From JASHVB01 sp035508435 (GTDB lineage Bacteria > Pseudomonadota > Alphaproteobacteria > Acetobacterales > Acetobacteraceae): DNA of 64,000 nucleotides. Shown piece after piece: positions 26,361 to 35,838 of this stretch; position 1 is the first letter of the stretch; each line of letters begins with the position of its first letter. Both the position numbers and the translations under genes were made by a program. The stretch lies in NCBI GenBank assembly GCA_035508435.1, contig DATJNA010000070.1, positions 1 to 64,000 on the forward strand, written 5' to 3'. Below the pieces are notes generated by a model. That model did not search any database. It was not told where the DNA came from and worked only from the letters and a program-made list of their open reading frames with translations.

Positions 26361-28283
26361 TCACGCCGCGGGCAGCGATGCCACCCGGTCCAGCAGTGCC
26401 TCGACCGCGGCGGTGGCCGCCGCATCCGGCGCGAACGCGACGCGCAGCACGCCGGCGGCGCTGGCGCGGATCGTGCCGGGAATCGGCACACCGATCCCGT
26501 CGAGAGTGAGCGCGACGGCGGTGCCGGGCGGGGCGCTCGCTTCGGTGCGCAGGCTGGCCCCGCCTTCGGAAAGGTCGATAACGCGAGCCGGACCAGCGGG
26601 CCGGCCCGCAAGGCTGAGGTGGCACGGCAGATCCGCGGCCATGCGTGGCGAGCGGCGGCGATCCACCTCCGGGGTTGCGGTGCGCACCACCCGCGTGACC
26701 GCCACCGTCAGCTCCGCGACCGCCTTCTGCAGCTTCGTGGCCAGGTCGTTCAGCGTGGCTGCCCGCTCTCCGGTCTTCGCCGCCTCGGTCGATACCTCCA
26801 CGGTACGGCTGGTCATTTCGTTGGCCGCCGCCGCGGTTTCGGCGACGTTGCCGGCGATGGCGGCGGTGGCGATGCCCTGTTGCTCCACCGCCGCCGCGAT
26901 CAGCGAGGCAATGCCCTGGATGTCGGCGATGGTTTGCTCCATGCGGCCGACCGCCGCGACCGAGGCGCCCGTAGCGGCCCGCACCTCATTGATATGGTGG
27001 CCAATCTCCGCCGTGGACCGGGCCGTCTGCATGGCAAGTTGCTTGACTTCGCCGGCCACCACGGCGAACCCCCTGCCGGCCTCGCCCGCGCGCGCCGCCT
27101 CGATCGTGGCGTTCAGCGCCAGCAGATTGGTCCTGGCGGCGATGCCGCCGATCATGTCGGCGACGGCCCCGATCCGTCCAACCGTATCGTTTAATGCTCC
27201 GATGGTGCCGCGCGCCTCGTTCCCCGCCTGCACCGCGCTCTGCACGATCAGGGTGGACTGCGCCATCTGGCGGTTGATCTCGCCGATCGAGTCGCGCAGG
27301 TGATCCGCCGCGTTGGCGGCGGTCCGCGCATTGGTCAGCGCCTGCGCCGCGGCGTCGGCGGCGCCGCGCGCCGAGGCGTCGGTGCCGGTGGCGGAGAGCT
27401 GCATCGCCGCGGCGGTCGTCGCCAAAGTCGCGGTGCCATCGCCCACTTGCTCGATGGCGGTGGCGATCTCATGCTCGATCGAGTCCGCCATGCGCACCAG
27501 CGCGGCGCGCTTGTCGGCTTCGGCCTGGCGATGCTCTGCCACCTGCGCCGCGGCGAGTTCGCGCTCCTTCAGCATGTGGTCGCGGAATACTTCGAGCGAT
27601 TTCGCCAGGGCGCCCAGTTCGTCGCGGCGCCGCGCACCGTGCACCGCGATCTCGAGCTGGCCCTCGGCCAACCCGACCGTCGCGGCCGTCATCGTCACCA
27701 GCGGGCGAATCGCGATGTGACGCAGCGCCGCGTAGAGCAAGCCGATCATTGCCAGCATCGACAGCGAGGCGGAGACGGCCTGACGCCAGGCCGCCTGCCG
27801 GATCGCGGCTTCCAGGAGCGCATGGCTCCAGACCGTGCGCAGCCGGCCCACCGGCTCGGCGGTACGCGACTGGCGTACCGGAACTTCCACCGTCGTAAGG
27901 CCGCCGGCATCGTGCAAGGTGGCATGGGGCGGCAGGACGGTCGACAGGGCGGACTGGGCGACGCCCTCGCGCCGCCAGGTCAGGATGCTCTGGCCTTTGG
28001 TGTCGAGCGCGACCACGGCAGCGAGGTCCGGCTCGTCCTGGCGCAGGCCGGCAAACGCAGCCTCGACGCCGGCGGCGCGGCCGAACCGCACCGAGCCGAC
28101 CATGTTGTCCGCGAGCAACTCCGTCAGCCGGCTGGCGGTGCCGTCGAACCGCGCCAGCATGTCTCGCCGCTCGCTGATCAGGCCGGTCAATGCCACCAGC
28201 AGGAACCCGGCGAGCGCCACGACCGCGACGCAGGCCGCGACCCGCGCGCCGAGACCCGCGGCGGCGATGCGGCGCCACCGCAT
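26361..28283 (-). CDS. Methyl-accepting chemotaxis protein with C-terminal PilZ domain
   Basis: A 640-residue chemoreceptor. Order: N-terminal membrane helix (ACVAVVALAGFLLVALTGLI), periplasmic sensor of about 130 residues, second helix (SLSMLAMIGLLYAAL), HAMP, then a long methyl-accepting coiled coil whose conserved tip reads GGIAARTNLLALNATIEAAR. After it comes a PilZ domain with the c-di-GMP motifs RRSPR (RxxxR) and DLSEGG (DxSxxG). MCP-PilZ receptors are known from Azospirillum (Tlp1), where c-di-GMP binding tunes taxis. The ATG lies 4 nt after the stop of the solute-binding protein gene, so the two are co-expressed. No che genes are in the window. Confidence 0.93.
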   Translation of the reverse strand: MRWRRIAAAGLGARVAACVAVVALAGFLLVALTGLISERRDMLARFDGTASRLTELLADNMVGSVRFGRAAGVEAAFAGLRQDEPDLAAVVALDTKGQSILTWRREGVAQSALSTVLPPHATLHDAGGLTTVEVPVRQSRTAEPVGRLRTVWSHALLEAAIRQAAWRQAVSASLSMLAMIGLLYAALRHIAIRPLVTMTAATVGLAEGQLEIAVHGARRRDELGALAKSLEVFRDHMLKERELAAAQVAEHRQAEADKRAALVRMADSIEHEIATAIEQVGDGTATLATTAAAMQLSATGTDASARGAADAAAQALTNARTAANAADHLRDSIGEINRQMAQSTLIVQSAVQAGNEARGTIGALNDTVGRIGAVADMIGGIAARTNLLALNATIEAARAGEAGRGFAVVAGEVKQLAMQTARSTAEIGHHINEVRAATGASVAAVGRMEQTIADIQGIASLIAAAVEQQGIATAAIAGNVAETAAAANEMTSRTVEVSTEAAKTGERAATLNDLATKLQKAVAELTVAVTRVVRTATPEVDRRRSPRMAADLPCHLSLAGRPAGPARVIDLSEGGASLRTEASAPPGTAVALTLDGIGVPIPGTIRASAAGVLRVAFAPDAAATAAVEALLDRVASLPAA

Positions 28284-28287
28284 GACG

Positions 28288-29028
28288 CTACCTGGTGCCG
28301 AAATAGCGCGCGAAGATGCGATCGAACGTGCCGTCCTGCTGCAACGCGTCGAACGCCTCGTGCCAGTCATCCGGCTTGATCGACGGCGAGTTCTTCGACA
28401 TCGCCAGGTACTGATCCGAGGTCTGGATCTGCTTGCCCTCGACCAGCGTGCCCTGATAGCCGCCGGTGCGCCAGGCGTATTTCAGCTCGATCTCCGGACC
28501 GTAGGCAGCGGGCAGTTCGCCACTGACAATGGCGGCGATCATCGCGGGCGAGGTTGGATATGCCTTTGCCGTGGTGATGCCCCGCGCCGCCAGTTCCTTG
28601 CCCCAGGGGGCGCCGGCGAGCACGCCGATCGCCTTCAACTGCTTCGCTTGCTCGATGCTGTCGATTGGCTGGCTGCCGGGGGCGGAGACGAACACCACGG
28701 TGTTGGTGAAAAGTTTTTGCAGCCAGCCAAATTGATCTTCCCGCTCGGGGTTGCGGGTGAAGGGGAACAAGAGCTGATCGGAGCCGGTGCGCACCTTTGC
28801 CATGGCGGCGGCCCAATCCATGTAGTCGTAGGTGACCTTGGTCTTCAGCAGCTTCGCCATCTCGTTGACGATCTCGACGTAGAACCCGGGAGGATCGCCG
28901 GACTGGATGCTGTATGGCGGGTTATTGGTGACGTCGGCGGTCTGTGCCGCGGCGGGCGCAGACAGGGCGGGCAGCGCCGCGGTGAGGGTGGCCAGCAGCA
29001 CGGCAGTGGTGGGTCGGATACTGAACAT
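28288..29028 (-). CDS. Family 3 periplasmic solute-binding protein
   Basis: A 246-residue SBP_bac_3-type protein with a signal peptide (TAVLLATLTAALPALSAPAA, cleavage near AAAQT). Typical elements are NNPPYSIQSGDPPGFYVEIV, the FTRNPEREDQFGW region and KAIGVLAGAPWGKELAARG. No ABC permease or ATPase is nearby. Its gene is directly followed (4-nt gap) by a chemoreceptor, so it may deliver a bound ligand, such as an amino acid or similar small anion, to that receptor, or feed a transporter encoded elsewhere. The ATG is preceded by GGGAGATC. Confidence 0.88.
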   Translation of the reverse strand: MFSIRPTTAVLLATLTAALPALSAPAAAQTADVTNNPPYSIQSGDPPGFYVEIVNEMAKLLKTKVTYDYMDWAAAMAKVRTGSDQLLFPFTRNPEREDQFGWLQKLFTNTVVFVSAPGSQPIDSIEQAKQLKAIGVLAGAPWGKELAARGITTAKAYPTSPAMIAAIVSGELPAAYGPEIELKYAWRTGGYQGTLVEGKQIQTSDQYLAMSKNSPSIKPDDWHEAFDALQQDGTFDRIFARYFGTR

Positions 29029-29488
29029 CGGCGATCTCCCGCTTTGCGGGGATCATGCGCCGGCATCGTTACCCAACTCTTAATCGGCGGCCGCCCCAAA
29101 CGTAACCGGCCGCAGCCCAATGCGCGGCGTGCAGCGGGGCGAAACAATCACCGTCGATCCGACCGCAGCCTTCCACCCGTCGCAGGTATTTTGCCGGTCT
29201 GGCAGGATGGTGTGCAGAGCCGGGGATTGGCCCAGGCGTCGGTCTTCTGATCTTTGGATGTGCGGTCGTCCTGCTGCCATGCAGAGCGCGGGCGGTTTAT
29301 TTGACAAGACCGCCGAATTGTTGAGGCCGGGGACGCCGGCCATATCGCCCTGCATCGCTCCCTTGCCGAGCACGGTGTCCAGACCGGTCAATTCGAAACA
29401 ATGCATCGGCGCAGCGGCGACCACGGCGGTATCTCCGCGTGTGGGCAGAATCGTCGCACCGGCCTGACAGGCGAGCAACTCGCCGCCA
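29029..29488. other. Gap of about 460 bp without a supported gene
   Basis: Frames exist on both strands (minus 29080-29478, plus 29120-29467), but none shows a domain or a good start. It lies upstream of the solute-binding protein gene and should hold its promoter. Confidence 0.45.
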
Positions 29489-30208
29489 TCAGTTGCCGCG
29501 ACGGAGCCCGCCGCGTCCTGGTTGCCGCGCTATTTGCGAGAGCAGTACCGGCCAGAAGTTCGGCAGCGGGAGGTCGCGCGGCAGGGTGTGATCGGGCACT
29601 GCGCTCGACAGCAGGTGGCGCCCGATGTCGCGAGCACCGGCGCGGTCTCGCTGGAAGCCAACGACCGCGGCCGCGAAGCGGTCCGGCTTTGCGGCGGCCA
29701 GCTTCTGCCCGCGCGCCTCCACCGCGGCGAATTCGCCGGCGCGGCGCAACACGTCCAGCAGCCGCAGCGCGGTCGGCGGGTCCGCCGGCTCGCCCCACAA
29801 TGCCGCCACGTCGCGGCGCAGGTTCGCGGCTTCGCTGACATGGGCGCCGTCATCGGCAGCCCAGGCGGCCATCAGCGTCGCTTCGGCGCCGGCTGCGCGG
29901 TCGCCCGTGGCGAGGCAGATCATCGCCCAGCGCCGGAACAACAGCGTGTCCTCCGCGGCTTCCAGGCTCAGGTTGCGGTACGGAGCGGATTCCACCGCCG
30001 CTCTCGCTGCGGTCGGCAGCGTCGAGAGATCCCACGCCGCGGCGCCGCACTGGCCGCAGCCCTGCACCCAGTAGCGCAGCGTGGAGCGTGCGGGTTCTCC
30101 CGGGCGCAGGTCCATGTCGGGCGACAGCTCCGGCGGGCGGGGGGCGCGGAACGGCCGCCGCGCCGGCCCGCCACACAGCGCGCAGCGTTGCTCCGGCGTA
30201 CTGCTCAT
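29489..30208 (-). CDS. Zinc-ribbon protein of unknown function (DUF2225-like pattern)
   Basis: A 239-residue protein with two CxxC pairs (C9/C12 in RCALCGG and C51/C54 in GCGQCGAA), suggesting an N-terminal zinc ribbon, followed by an all-helical region (EAAEDTLLFRRWAMICLATG, GAEATLMAAWAADD) typical of TPR-like or DUF2225-like proteins. I cannot name the family with certainty. The ATG overlaps the stop of the aminotransferase gene (ATGA), so the two are translationally coupled. Confidence 0.72.
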   Translation of the reverse strand: MSSTPEQRCALCGGPARRPFRAPRPPELSPDMDLRPGEPARSTLRYWVQGCGQCGAAAWDLSTLPTAARAAVESAPYRNLSLEAAEDTLLFRRWAMICLATGDRAAGAEATLMAAWAADDGAHVSEAANLRRDVAALWGEPADPPTALRLLDVLRRAGEFAAVEARGQKLAAAKPDRFAAAVVGFQRDRAGARDIGRHLLSSAVPDHTLPRDLPLPNFWPVLLSQIARQPGRGGLRRGN

Positions 30209-31356
30209 CCCGCCATTTCCACCCGTATCCCATCACGCAGCCGCTGCATCGCGCGCTCCATCCGTTCGGCGGACTGGGCGAAGCAGACCCGCAGATAGCC
30301 TTCGCCGGCGGCACCGAACGCGACGCCGGGCGCGACCGCGACCCGGTGGTTGGCGACCAGCTTCAGCGCCAGGTCCAGGCTATCGGTCAGTCCTTCGACG
30401 CCCACGAAGGCATAGAACGCGCCGGCGGGCGCCGCGTAGCGGATGCCGTTCATGCCATCGAGCGCCTGGCTCGCCAGCGCCCGCCCGGTGGCGCAATGGG
30501 CACGGAAGCGCTCCACCGCGTCGGTATCGTGGATGGCGGCGATGCCGGCCTGCTGGATGAAGGGGGCGACGCCGGAATGCACCACCTCGACGATCTCGGT
30601 CACGGCGTCGCGCGTGCCTTCGGGCAGCACCATCCAGCCCAGGCGCCAGCCGGTCATCATCCAGGTCTTGGAGAAGCTGTTGCAGACGATCACGCGGTCG
30701 TCCGGTGCGGCGACGTCGAGCAAGGAGGGAGCGGCGGCGGGGCCGGTGTAGATGAGGCGGGAATAGACCTCGTCGGAGATCAGCCAGACGTGACGGCGGC
30801 GGGCGATCTCGAGGATGGCTTGCAGTTCCTCGCGCGTGGCGGTCCAGCCGGTGGGATTGTTGGGCGAGTTCAGGATGAAGGCGCGGGCGCCGTCCAGCAT
30901 CGCGTCCAGCCGATCGAGGTCCAGTTGGAAGCCGCCATCGGGCTGCGCCGCCAGATCGAAGGTGGCGAGCTGGCCGCCACGCAGGGTCACGGCATTGACG
31001 AGGTTGGGCCAGACCGGACTGTGCAGCACGACGCGGTCGCCAGGACGGACGGTGGCGGCGAGGGCGATCGACATCGCGGCCATGCCGGAGGCGGTGACCT
31101 GGATACGGTCCTCGGTGACAGGCCTCTCGTGCAGGTTGGTGAGGTAGTCGGCGATCGCGTCGCGCAGTGCGGGGAGGCCACGCACGTCGGGATAGCGGGT
31201 GAAGCCGGCATCCAGTGCCGCGACGGCGGCGTCGCGCGCGGGGAGGGGGCTGGGCTGGTCGGATTCGCCGAAGCAGAGGAAGTCGATGTCGGGGATGGCA
31301 AAGGCGCGGCGTGCCACCGCGACGATGCCGGAACCGGGGAGCGTGTTGATGTCCAT
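30205..31356 (-). CDS. Class I/II PLP-dependent aminotransferase
   Basis: A 383-residue fold-type I aminotransferase transferring amino groups between an amino acid and a 2-oxo acid. Motifs: FTRYPDVRGLPALRDAIADY, LNSPNNPTGWTATREEL, ISDEVYSRLIY, and the PLP lysine in SFSKTWMMTGWRLGW; a substrate-binding Arg lies in GYLRVCFA. The open frame extends 65 codons further upstream without a ribosome site. The start MDINTLPG is chosen, though an ATG three codons earlier (31365) is equally possible. The substrate is not predictable from sequence alone. Confidence 0.9.
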   Translation of the reverse strand: MDINTLPGSGIVAVARRAFAIPDIDFLCFGESDQPSPLPARDAAVAALDAGFTRYPDVRGLPALRDAIADYLTNLHERPVTEDRIQVTASGMAAMSIALAATVRPGDRVVLHSPVWPNLVNAVTLRGGQLATFDLAAQPDGGFQLDLDRLDAMLDGARAFILNSPNNPTGWTATREELQAILEIARRRHVWLISDEVYSRLIYTGPAAAPSLLDVAAPDDRVIVCNSFSKTWMMTGWRLGWMVLPEGTRDAVTEIVEVVHSGVAPFIQQAGIAAIHDTDAVERFRAHCATGRALASQALDGMNGIRYAAPAGAFYAFVGVEGLTDSLDLALKLVANHRVAVAPGVAFGAAGEGYLRVCFAQSAERMERAMQRLRDGIRVEMAG

Positions 31357-31602
31357 GGCCGGCATGTAGGGGTTTCGTTGCGCGCTTGCGAGGCCTTTGG
31401 CTGGTGACGAGACGGTGCGGTGGTGCCAAGGCCGCGGTGCGGTTGTCCGACCGGTCAGGTCGGCATGGTTCCCATTGGTACAACCGGCAGGCGCTGTCTG
31501 CGGCGAGACGCTGGAGCCGTTTGACTGCGGTGGCCAAATGCGTGGCTGCATGTGTTGACAGGATGCGGTCGCGGCATGCCCTGATGCTGTGGCTGGCGGA
31601 TC

Positions 31603-32240
31603 TTACAATCGAAAGTCAAAAGGGCAGCCGGCGGTCGCCGGGTTGGGCAACGCCAGGCATGCGCCTGCCCCGGAAGCGCTACCAAGACTCCGGAGATTCA
31701 AAGGCTCCAGGGATACAAGGACTTCGGAATTTTGTTTGCTTCGCATCCGGTGATCCGCGCCCGACCGGCTGGGAAGGGCATGCATCGGCTGGGCGATGTC
31801 GAATCCTTGTAGCGCCGGCGGAGCTGTACTTAGTGTGCGCATCCCCGCATGTTTCGCACCGAGGCAGACGGAGGGGCATGGCCGAACCGCCCAGACCTGC
31901 GTGTCCTCCTCTAACAGGCTGCTGAAAAGCGTTTGTCACCGGCTAACGACGAACGAATGATTCGCTACGCCGTCATGTCTCGCAACAAAATTGCGAACAT
32001 CACCCCGCATCGATTCCATTCCGACTTTCGTTCCTCGCTCGCTGGGGTTTTTCAGCAGCCTGCTAACAATGCCTGCGCAACCCGGAACGACCGTATGCGG
32101 TTGTTCTCCAGCGCGATGCAATGCGTACCTTCCTCCGGCAAAACGTATTCCTTCTCCGGAGAGCAGGCGAGCGATGGAAACGATCGAACGCCCAACGCCA
32201 GACCTGCCAAACCAAGTTGACGTCGGTTCAGGATGATCAT
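31603..32240 (-). pseudogene. ORF with a Tat-like N-terminus, interrupted by a MITE
   Basis: The minus-strand frame starts MIILNRRQLGLAGLALG (twin-Arg-like export signal), continues PEKEYVLPEEGTHCIALENN, and stops six codons inside the MITE at 31915-32062. Deleting the MITE and one copy of its CTAA target joins the frame to the open frame 31914-31603, restoring about 161 residues. The restored protein is not one I recognise, so whether it was functional is uncertain. The frame arithmetic and target duplication are directly visible. Confidence 0.5.
31915..32062. mobile_element. 148-bp MITE with 14-bp inverted ends and a CTAA target duplication
   Basis: The ends are CAGGCTGCTGAAAA (31915-31928) and its exact complement (32049-32062), flanked by direct CTAA copies at 31911-31914 and 32063-32066. 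A 4-bp YTAR target duplication is characteristic of the IS5 family, so this is a non-autonomous IS5-type derivative. It has no transposase frame. Confidence 0.85.
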
Positions 32241-32326
32241 CTGCTTGAGACGGGCAGGAAGATGGTGGGCGTGTACGGACACCGATCACCCCGGGGTGTC
32301 GTCGACCTCATTGCTGCGACCACCGG

Positions 32327-32693
32327 CTATGCCGGCAATGCACCGAAGGTGAATCGCGAGCCGACGGCGGACCGCACGATCCGTCCGGGCATCTCGACCC
32401 GTGCGATGTCGTAGAACCGTTCCCCGGAACAATGGGCGGGAATGACATAGTCGGGGTTTATCGCCTTCAGCGCGGCCACGGTCTCGCGAACGTAATCCTC
32501 GCCGAGCGGCGGCGGCAGATGGAAACCGCCGATCACCGCGTGCAGCCTGTCGGTTCCGGCCGCGGCGAGTGCGTTTTTGACGGTGTTCCGGTCGCCTGCA
32601 GAGCCTGTCGTCTGCTGACGGAGGCGCGAGCGAACGGGTTGGTAGCCGACTGACAGATGCAGACCTGGCTGGCCATGCGCGCCTCCATGCGGC
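32327..32693 (-). pseudogene. 5'-truncated metallo-beta-lactamase-fold hydrolase remnant
   Basis: The C-terminal 90 residues are convincing: RNTVKNALAAAGTDRLHAVI, then GGFHLPPPL, VAALKAINPDYVIPAHCSGE and MPGRIVRSAVGSRFTFGA. These match the end of MBL-fold hydrolases of the dihydropterin-type (COG1237-like) family. The zinc HxHxDH half is absent: the frame closes at a stop near 32695, and no other frame continues it. It is therefore a dead fragment, next to another disrupted gene and a MITE. Confidence 0.72.
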
Positions 32694-32980
32694 GATCACA
32701 CGGAGCTGGCGGGCGAGTCCAGGCGGGCATAGCCGCATACGTGTGAGTGCGGCAAAGCCATCACGTCGCGACTGGACAGTCGTTGATCCAGATCAAGGCT
32801 GCGATGACAACCGGCGGTTCGCCTGGCAGCGCAGTACGCGCGGCGCGACTGGATCGCGGTTACCAGCAATCCCGTGTGTGCAACGGCGGCTTTGCCCGCC
32901 GTCGGCCGCATCGGCGGGGTGTCGCAGTCCCGGCCTCGCTGATGCCGGCGCGGTCACGAACGCCGCTCCGCATCGATCGC

Positions 32981-33028
32981 AGACCCCAGGGGCTGAAGAC
33001 CCCAGGGGCTGAAGACCCCAGGGGCTGA
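32981..33028. repeat. Three perfect 16-bp tandem repeats
   Basis: agaccccaggggctga occurs three times without spacing (32981, 32997, 33013). Each unit holds a ccccagggg near-palindrome. It lies in a 640-bp gene-free stretch upstream of the Hint-domain gene; the rest of that stretch shows no supported gene. Confidence 0.85.
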
Positions 33029-33217
33029 CCCATGCTCCCTTCGGGCGGCCGCTGCCGACGGCAGCGGACGAGGCTCGCGTCACCTCGACCGGGGCGACAA
33101 CGATAGTCGGGCAGTGCTGCGCTCGTCGCGGTGCCGGGAAGGCTGGCCCGCGGCTTCGATGAGGCACGGTCCCCGGAGCTTGCCCACCATCAATTTACCG
33201 TCATCTGGCCGCCATTC

Positions 33218-33255
33218 GGCGATTTATGTTACAGTTTATTGCTTAACGTCAAGCG
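33218..33255 (+). promoter_or_regulatory. AT-rich probable promoter region of the Hint-protein gene
   Basis: tttatgttacagtttattgc is a strikingly AT-rich patch in GC-rich surroundings, 85-120 bp before the ATG at 33340. No exact -35/-10 pair can be fixed by eye. Confidence 0.35.
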
Positions 33256-33339
33256 GCGGAACCTGCCGGCGGCTTGCGTGCCCGTCGAGTGGCGTACGTC
33301 GCGGCTGGACGGACGGGCGCTTCGGCCAATGGGGGGAGC

Positions 33340-35694
33340 ATGACCATCACGAATACCTACCGGTGGAACGGCAAACTGGGCAGCAACTGGAATGCCCTGA
33401 TCCCCAACCCGGCGCAGACCAATTGGGACCTGATCGACGGGAATGCCACGCCGCCAAGCTATCCTGGCGGCCTGGGTGATTTGGCGGTGTTCGACCTCGG
33501 CGGTGCCATCGAGGTCACCGCCAAGACCGACTCGGGTGCGAGCGGCAACGCCGGCGCCGAAGAAATCCAGATTGCCAACGCCACTGAGGTCACGTTCAGC
33601 CAGGACTTCTTTGCCGCGGGCTTTGATGGATCGGGCGGGCTGCTGATCGACGAGGACTCCTCGCTGACCCTTAGCGACGGCGCCACGATGGGCGAGGGGG
33701 GCTCGCTCGATATCGTCGGCCTGACTTCGGCCGGCACTCTCGTCGTCGAAGCCGGCACAGGCTTCAGCGACCGGAACCTGATCGTCGGCGCCGATGAAGG
33801 CGCCAGTGGCGAGGTGACCATCAACAGCGCGTTCGGCTTCGAGGTGGCCGGCTCAACCCTGGACGGCACCACCGGCGTGCTGACCGTGGGCGAAGACGGC
33901 GTTGGCACCGTCGATGTCACTGATACACAAATCTTCAACAGCAATTTCGCGATCCTGGGAAAGAACGACGGATCGAGCGGCAGTGTCACACTCGATGATT
34001 CCATCTGGGGCGGTTACTCGCTGACGGTCGGCCTGGCCGGTACCGGCAGGGCGGAGATCGACTCGGGCTCGACCGTGGCGTTCTTCTCGATCTCGATCGG
34101 GCCGGACGGCCTACTCGACGTCACCGGTGCGGCGGGCGCGACGAGCCAGGTGATGGCGCCGAACCTGGCGCTGAACGGCGGCACCATCGATGTGACCGGC
34201 GGCGGCGAGGTGATGGTCGGCACCGGCACCGGCGCGCCTGGAACGGTCGCGGTCGGCGGCATTCCGCTGGTCGGTCTCGGCACGGTGAAGGGCGACGTGG
34301 CGGTGCAGAACGGCGGGGTCGTGGAAGCCGAGCTGGTTGTTCCCGGCGTTCTCACCATCGATGGCAACGTGGTCGGCAACGGCACGATCGAGCCGGTGCA
34401 AACACTCGAAGTGACGCAGGGCATCGCCAGCGGCGTCACGATCCTGTTCAATCCCTTGCTCGGCGGCACCGGGGGCGATCTGGTGCTGGATACGCCGCGC
34501 GCCGACCTGGGCACCATTGTCGGCTTCGCCGCCGGCAACACCATCGACATCGCCGGCTCGCTTTATTCGAATACTGTGTTCACGCAGGGAGGCACGGACA
34601 GCGCAGGTACGCTGACGCTGTCAGGCGGCGGTGCGCTGCCGCTGTCGATTGCCGTCGCGGGCACCTATTCACCGGATAGTTTCCTCGCGACCCCCGAGGC
34701 CACCGACACCATCGTCACGCTGGCGTGCTTTGTCGCCGGCACCCGCATCGCGACCGCAACCGGCGAGGTGAAGGTTGATGACCTGCGCGTCGGCGATCGT
34801 GTGAGATGCCTGATGCAGGGTACGGCGACAGTCGCCTGGATCGGCACCGGACGCGCACGGGTAACCCGCGGACGGCGCACCGCCGCGACGCCGGTGATCG
34901 TGCGGAAGGGCGCACTCGCCGATAATGTGCCGCACCGCGACCTGCGCATCACCAAGGGGCACTCGCTTTATCTCGATGGCGTGCTGATCCCGGTCGAGTT
35001 CCTGGTCAATCACCGCTCGATCATCTGGGATGACTGGGCGCAGGAAGTAACGATCTTCCACATCGAGCTGGCGACGCACGACGTGCTGATCGCCGAGGGT
35101 GCACCGGCCGAAAGCTACCGCGACGATGGCAACCGCTGGTTGTTCCAGAATGCGAACGCGGGCTGGGGACGGCCGCCGGCGACACCATGTGCAACGGTCC
35201 TCACCGGCGGCCCGGTCGTGGATGCAACATGGCGTCGGCTGTTGGACCGTGCCGGCCCGCGCAGCAGCCTGCCATTGACCGACGATCCCGATCTGCACCT
35301 GGTGATCGACGGCCAGCGTGTCGATGCGATTGAGAAGCGCCCTGATGCCCGCGTGTTTCGTCTGCGCATGCGGCCGCAGAGCGTACGCATTTGCTCGCGC
35401 GCGGCAGTACCGCAGGAGCTGGGGACGGCGCGCGATGATCGGGAGCTTGGCGTGGCGGTCAGGCGCATCGTCCTGGCGGATGCGAGGCGGATGCGTGCAC
35501 TCGAGGCGGGAGCGGCGTCGCTGACGGATGGCTATCATGCTTTTGAGGCAGATAACGGCGTCCGTTGGACCAATGGCAATGCGGCTGTCCCGGTAGATCT
35601 GTTTTCGGCGGTGACCGGCCCCTGCATGCTGATGCTTTATCTCGGCGGCGCGGCACAGTACCTGGATGAAGGCTTGCGCCTGAGCGCCGCCTGA
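33340..35694 (+). CDS. Secreted-type beta-repeat protein with Hedgehog/intein (Hint_2) domain
   Basis: A 784-residue protein. Residues 1-450 begin TITNTYRWNGKLGSNWN and continue as Gly/Thr/Asp-rich short beta repeats (for example SLTVGLAGTGRAEIDSGST), as in autotransporter-like passenger or beta-solenoid proteins. A Hint domain follows: the nucleophile C463 in LACFVAGTRI, then the RITKGHSLYLDGVLIP histidine block, ending HDVLIAEGAPAESY. Hint domains self-cleave at the cysteine. The last 165 residues form a domain shared with the protein at 47597 (SRAAVPQEL, DDRELGVAVRRI, WTNGNAAVP, YLGGAAQYL). There is no N-terminal signal peptide. GGGGGGAG sets the ATG at 33340. Confidence 0.85.
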   Translation: MTITNTYRWNGKLGSNWNALIPNPAQTNWDLIDGNATPPSYPGGLGDLAVFDLGGAIEVTAKTDSGASGNAGAEEIQIANATEVTFSQDFFAAGFDGSGGLLIDEDSSLTLSDGATMGEGGSLDIVGLTSAGTLVVEAGTGFSDRNLIVGADEGASGEVTINSAFGFEVAGSTLDGTTGVLTVGEDGVGTVDVTDTQIFNSNFAILGKNDGSSGSVTLDDSIWGGYSLTVGLAGTGRAEIDSGSTVAFFSISIGPDGLLDVTGAAGATSQVMAPNLALNGGTIDVTGGGEVMVGTGTGAPGTVAVGGIPLVGLGTVKGDVAVQNGGVVEAELVVPGVLTIDGNVVGNGTIEPVQTLEVTQGIASGVTILFNPLLGGTGGDLVLDTPRADLGTIVGFAAGNTIDIAGSLYSNTVFTQGGTDSAGTLTLSGGGALPLSIAVAGTYSPDSFLATPEATDTIVTLACFVAGTRIATATGEVKVDDLRVGDRVRCLMQGTATVAWIGTGRARVTRGRRTAATPVIVRKGALADNVPHRDLRITKGHSLYLDGVLIPVEFLVNHRSIIWDDWAQEVTIFHIELATHDVLIAEGAPAESYRDDGNRWLFQNANAGWGRPPATPCATVLTGGPVVDATWRRLLDRAGPRSSLPLTDDPDLHLVIDGQRVDAIEKRPDARVFRLRMRPQSVRICSRAAVPQELGTARDDRELGVAVRRIVLADARRMRALEAGAASLTDGYHAFEADNGVRWTNGNAAVPVDLFSAVTGPCMLMLYLGGAAQYLDEGLRLSAA

Positions 35695-35838
35695 CACGCT
35701 TCGGCCTTTGTTTCGGTTCGTCGCGCCTTGCCGGCGACGGCCTGGTCGGGAAAATCGCGGGTCATCAGGTGGGCCTCGGTTCATCACCGCGGTCACAGTG
35801 ACTGGGGCGGGCACCGGGTGTCAGAGTTGCCGCCGGCA

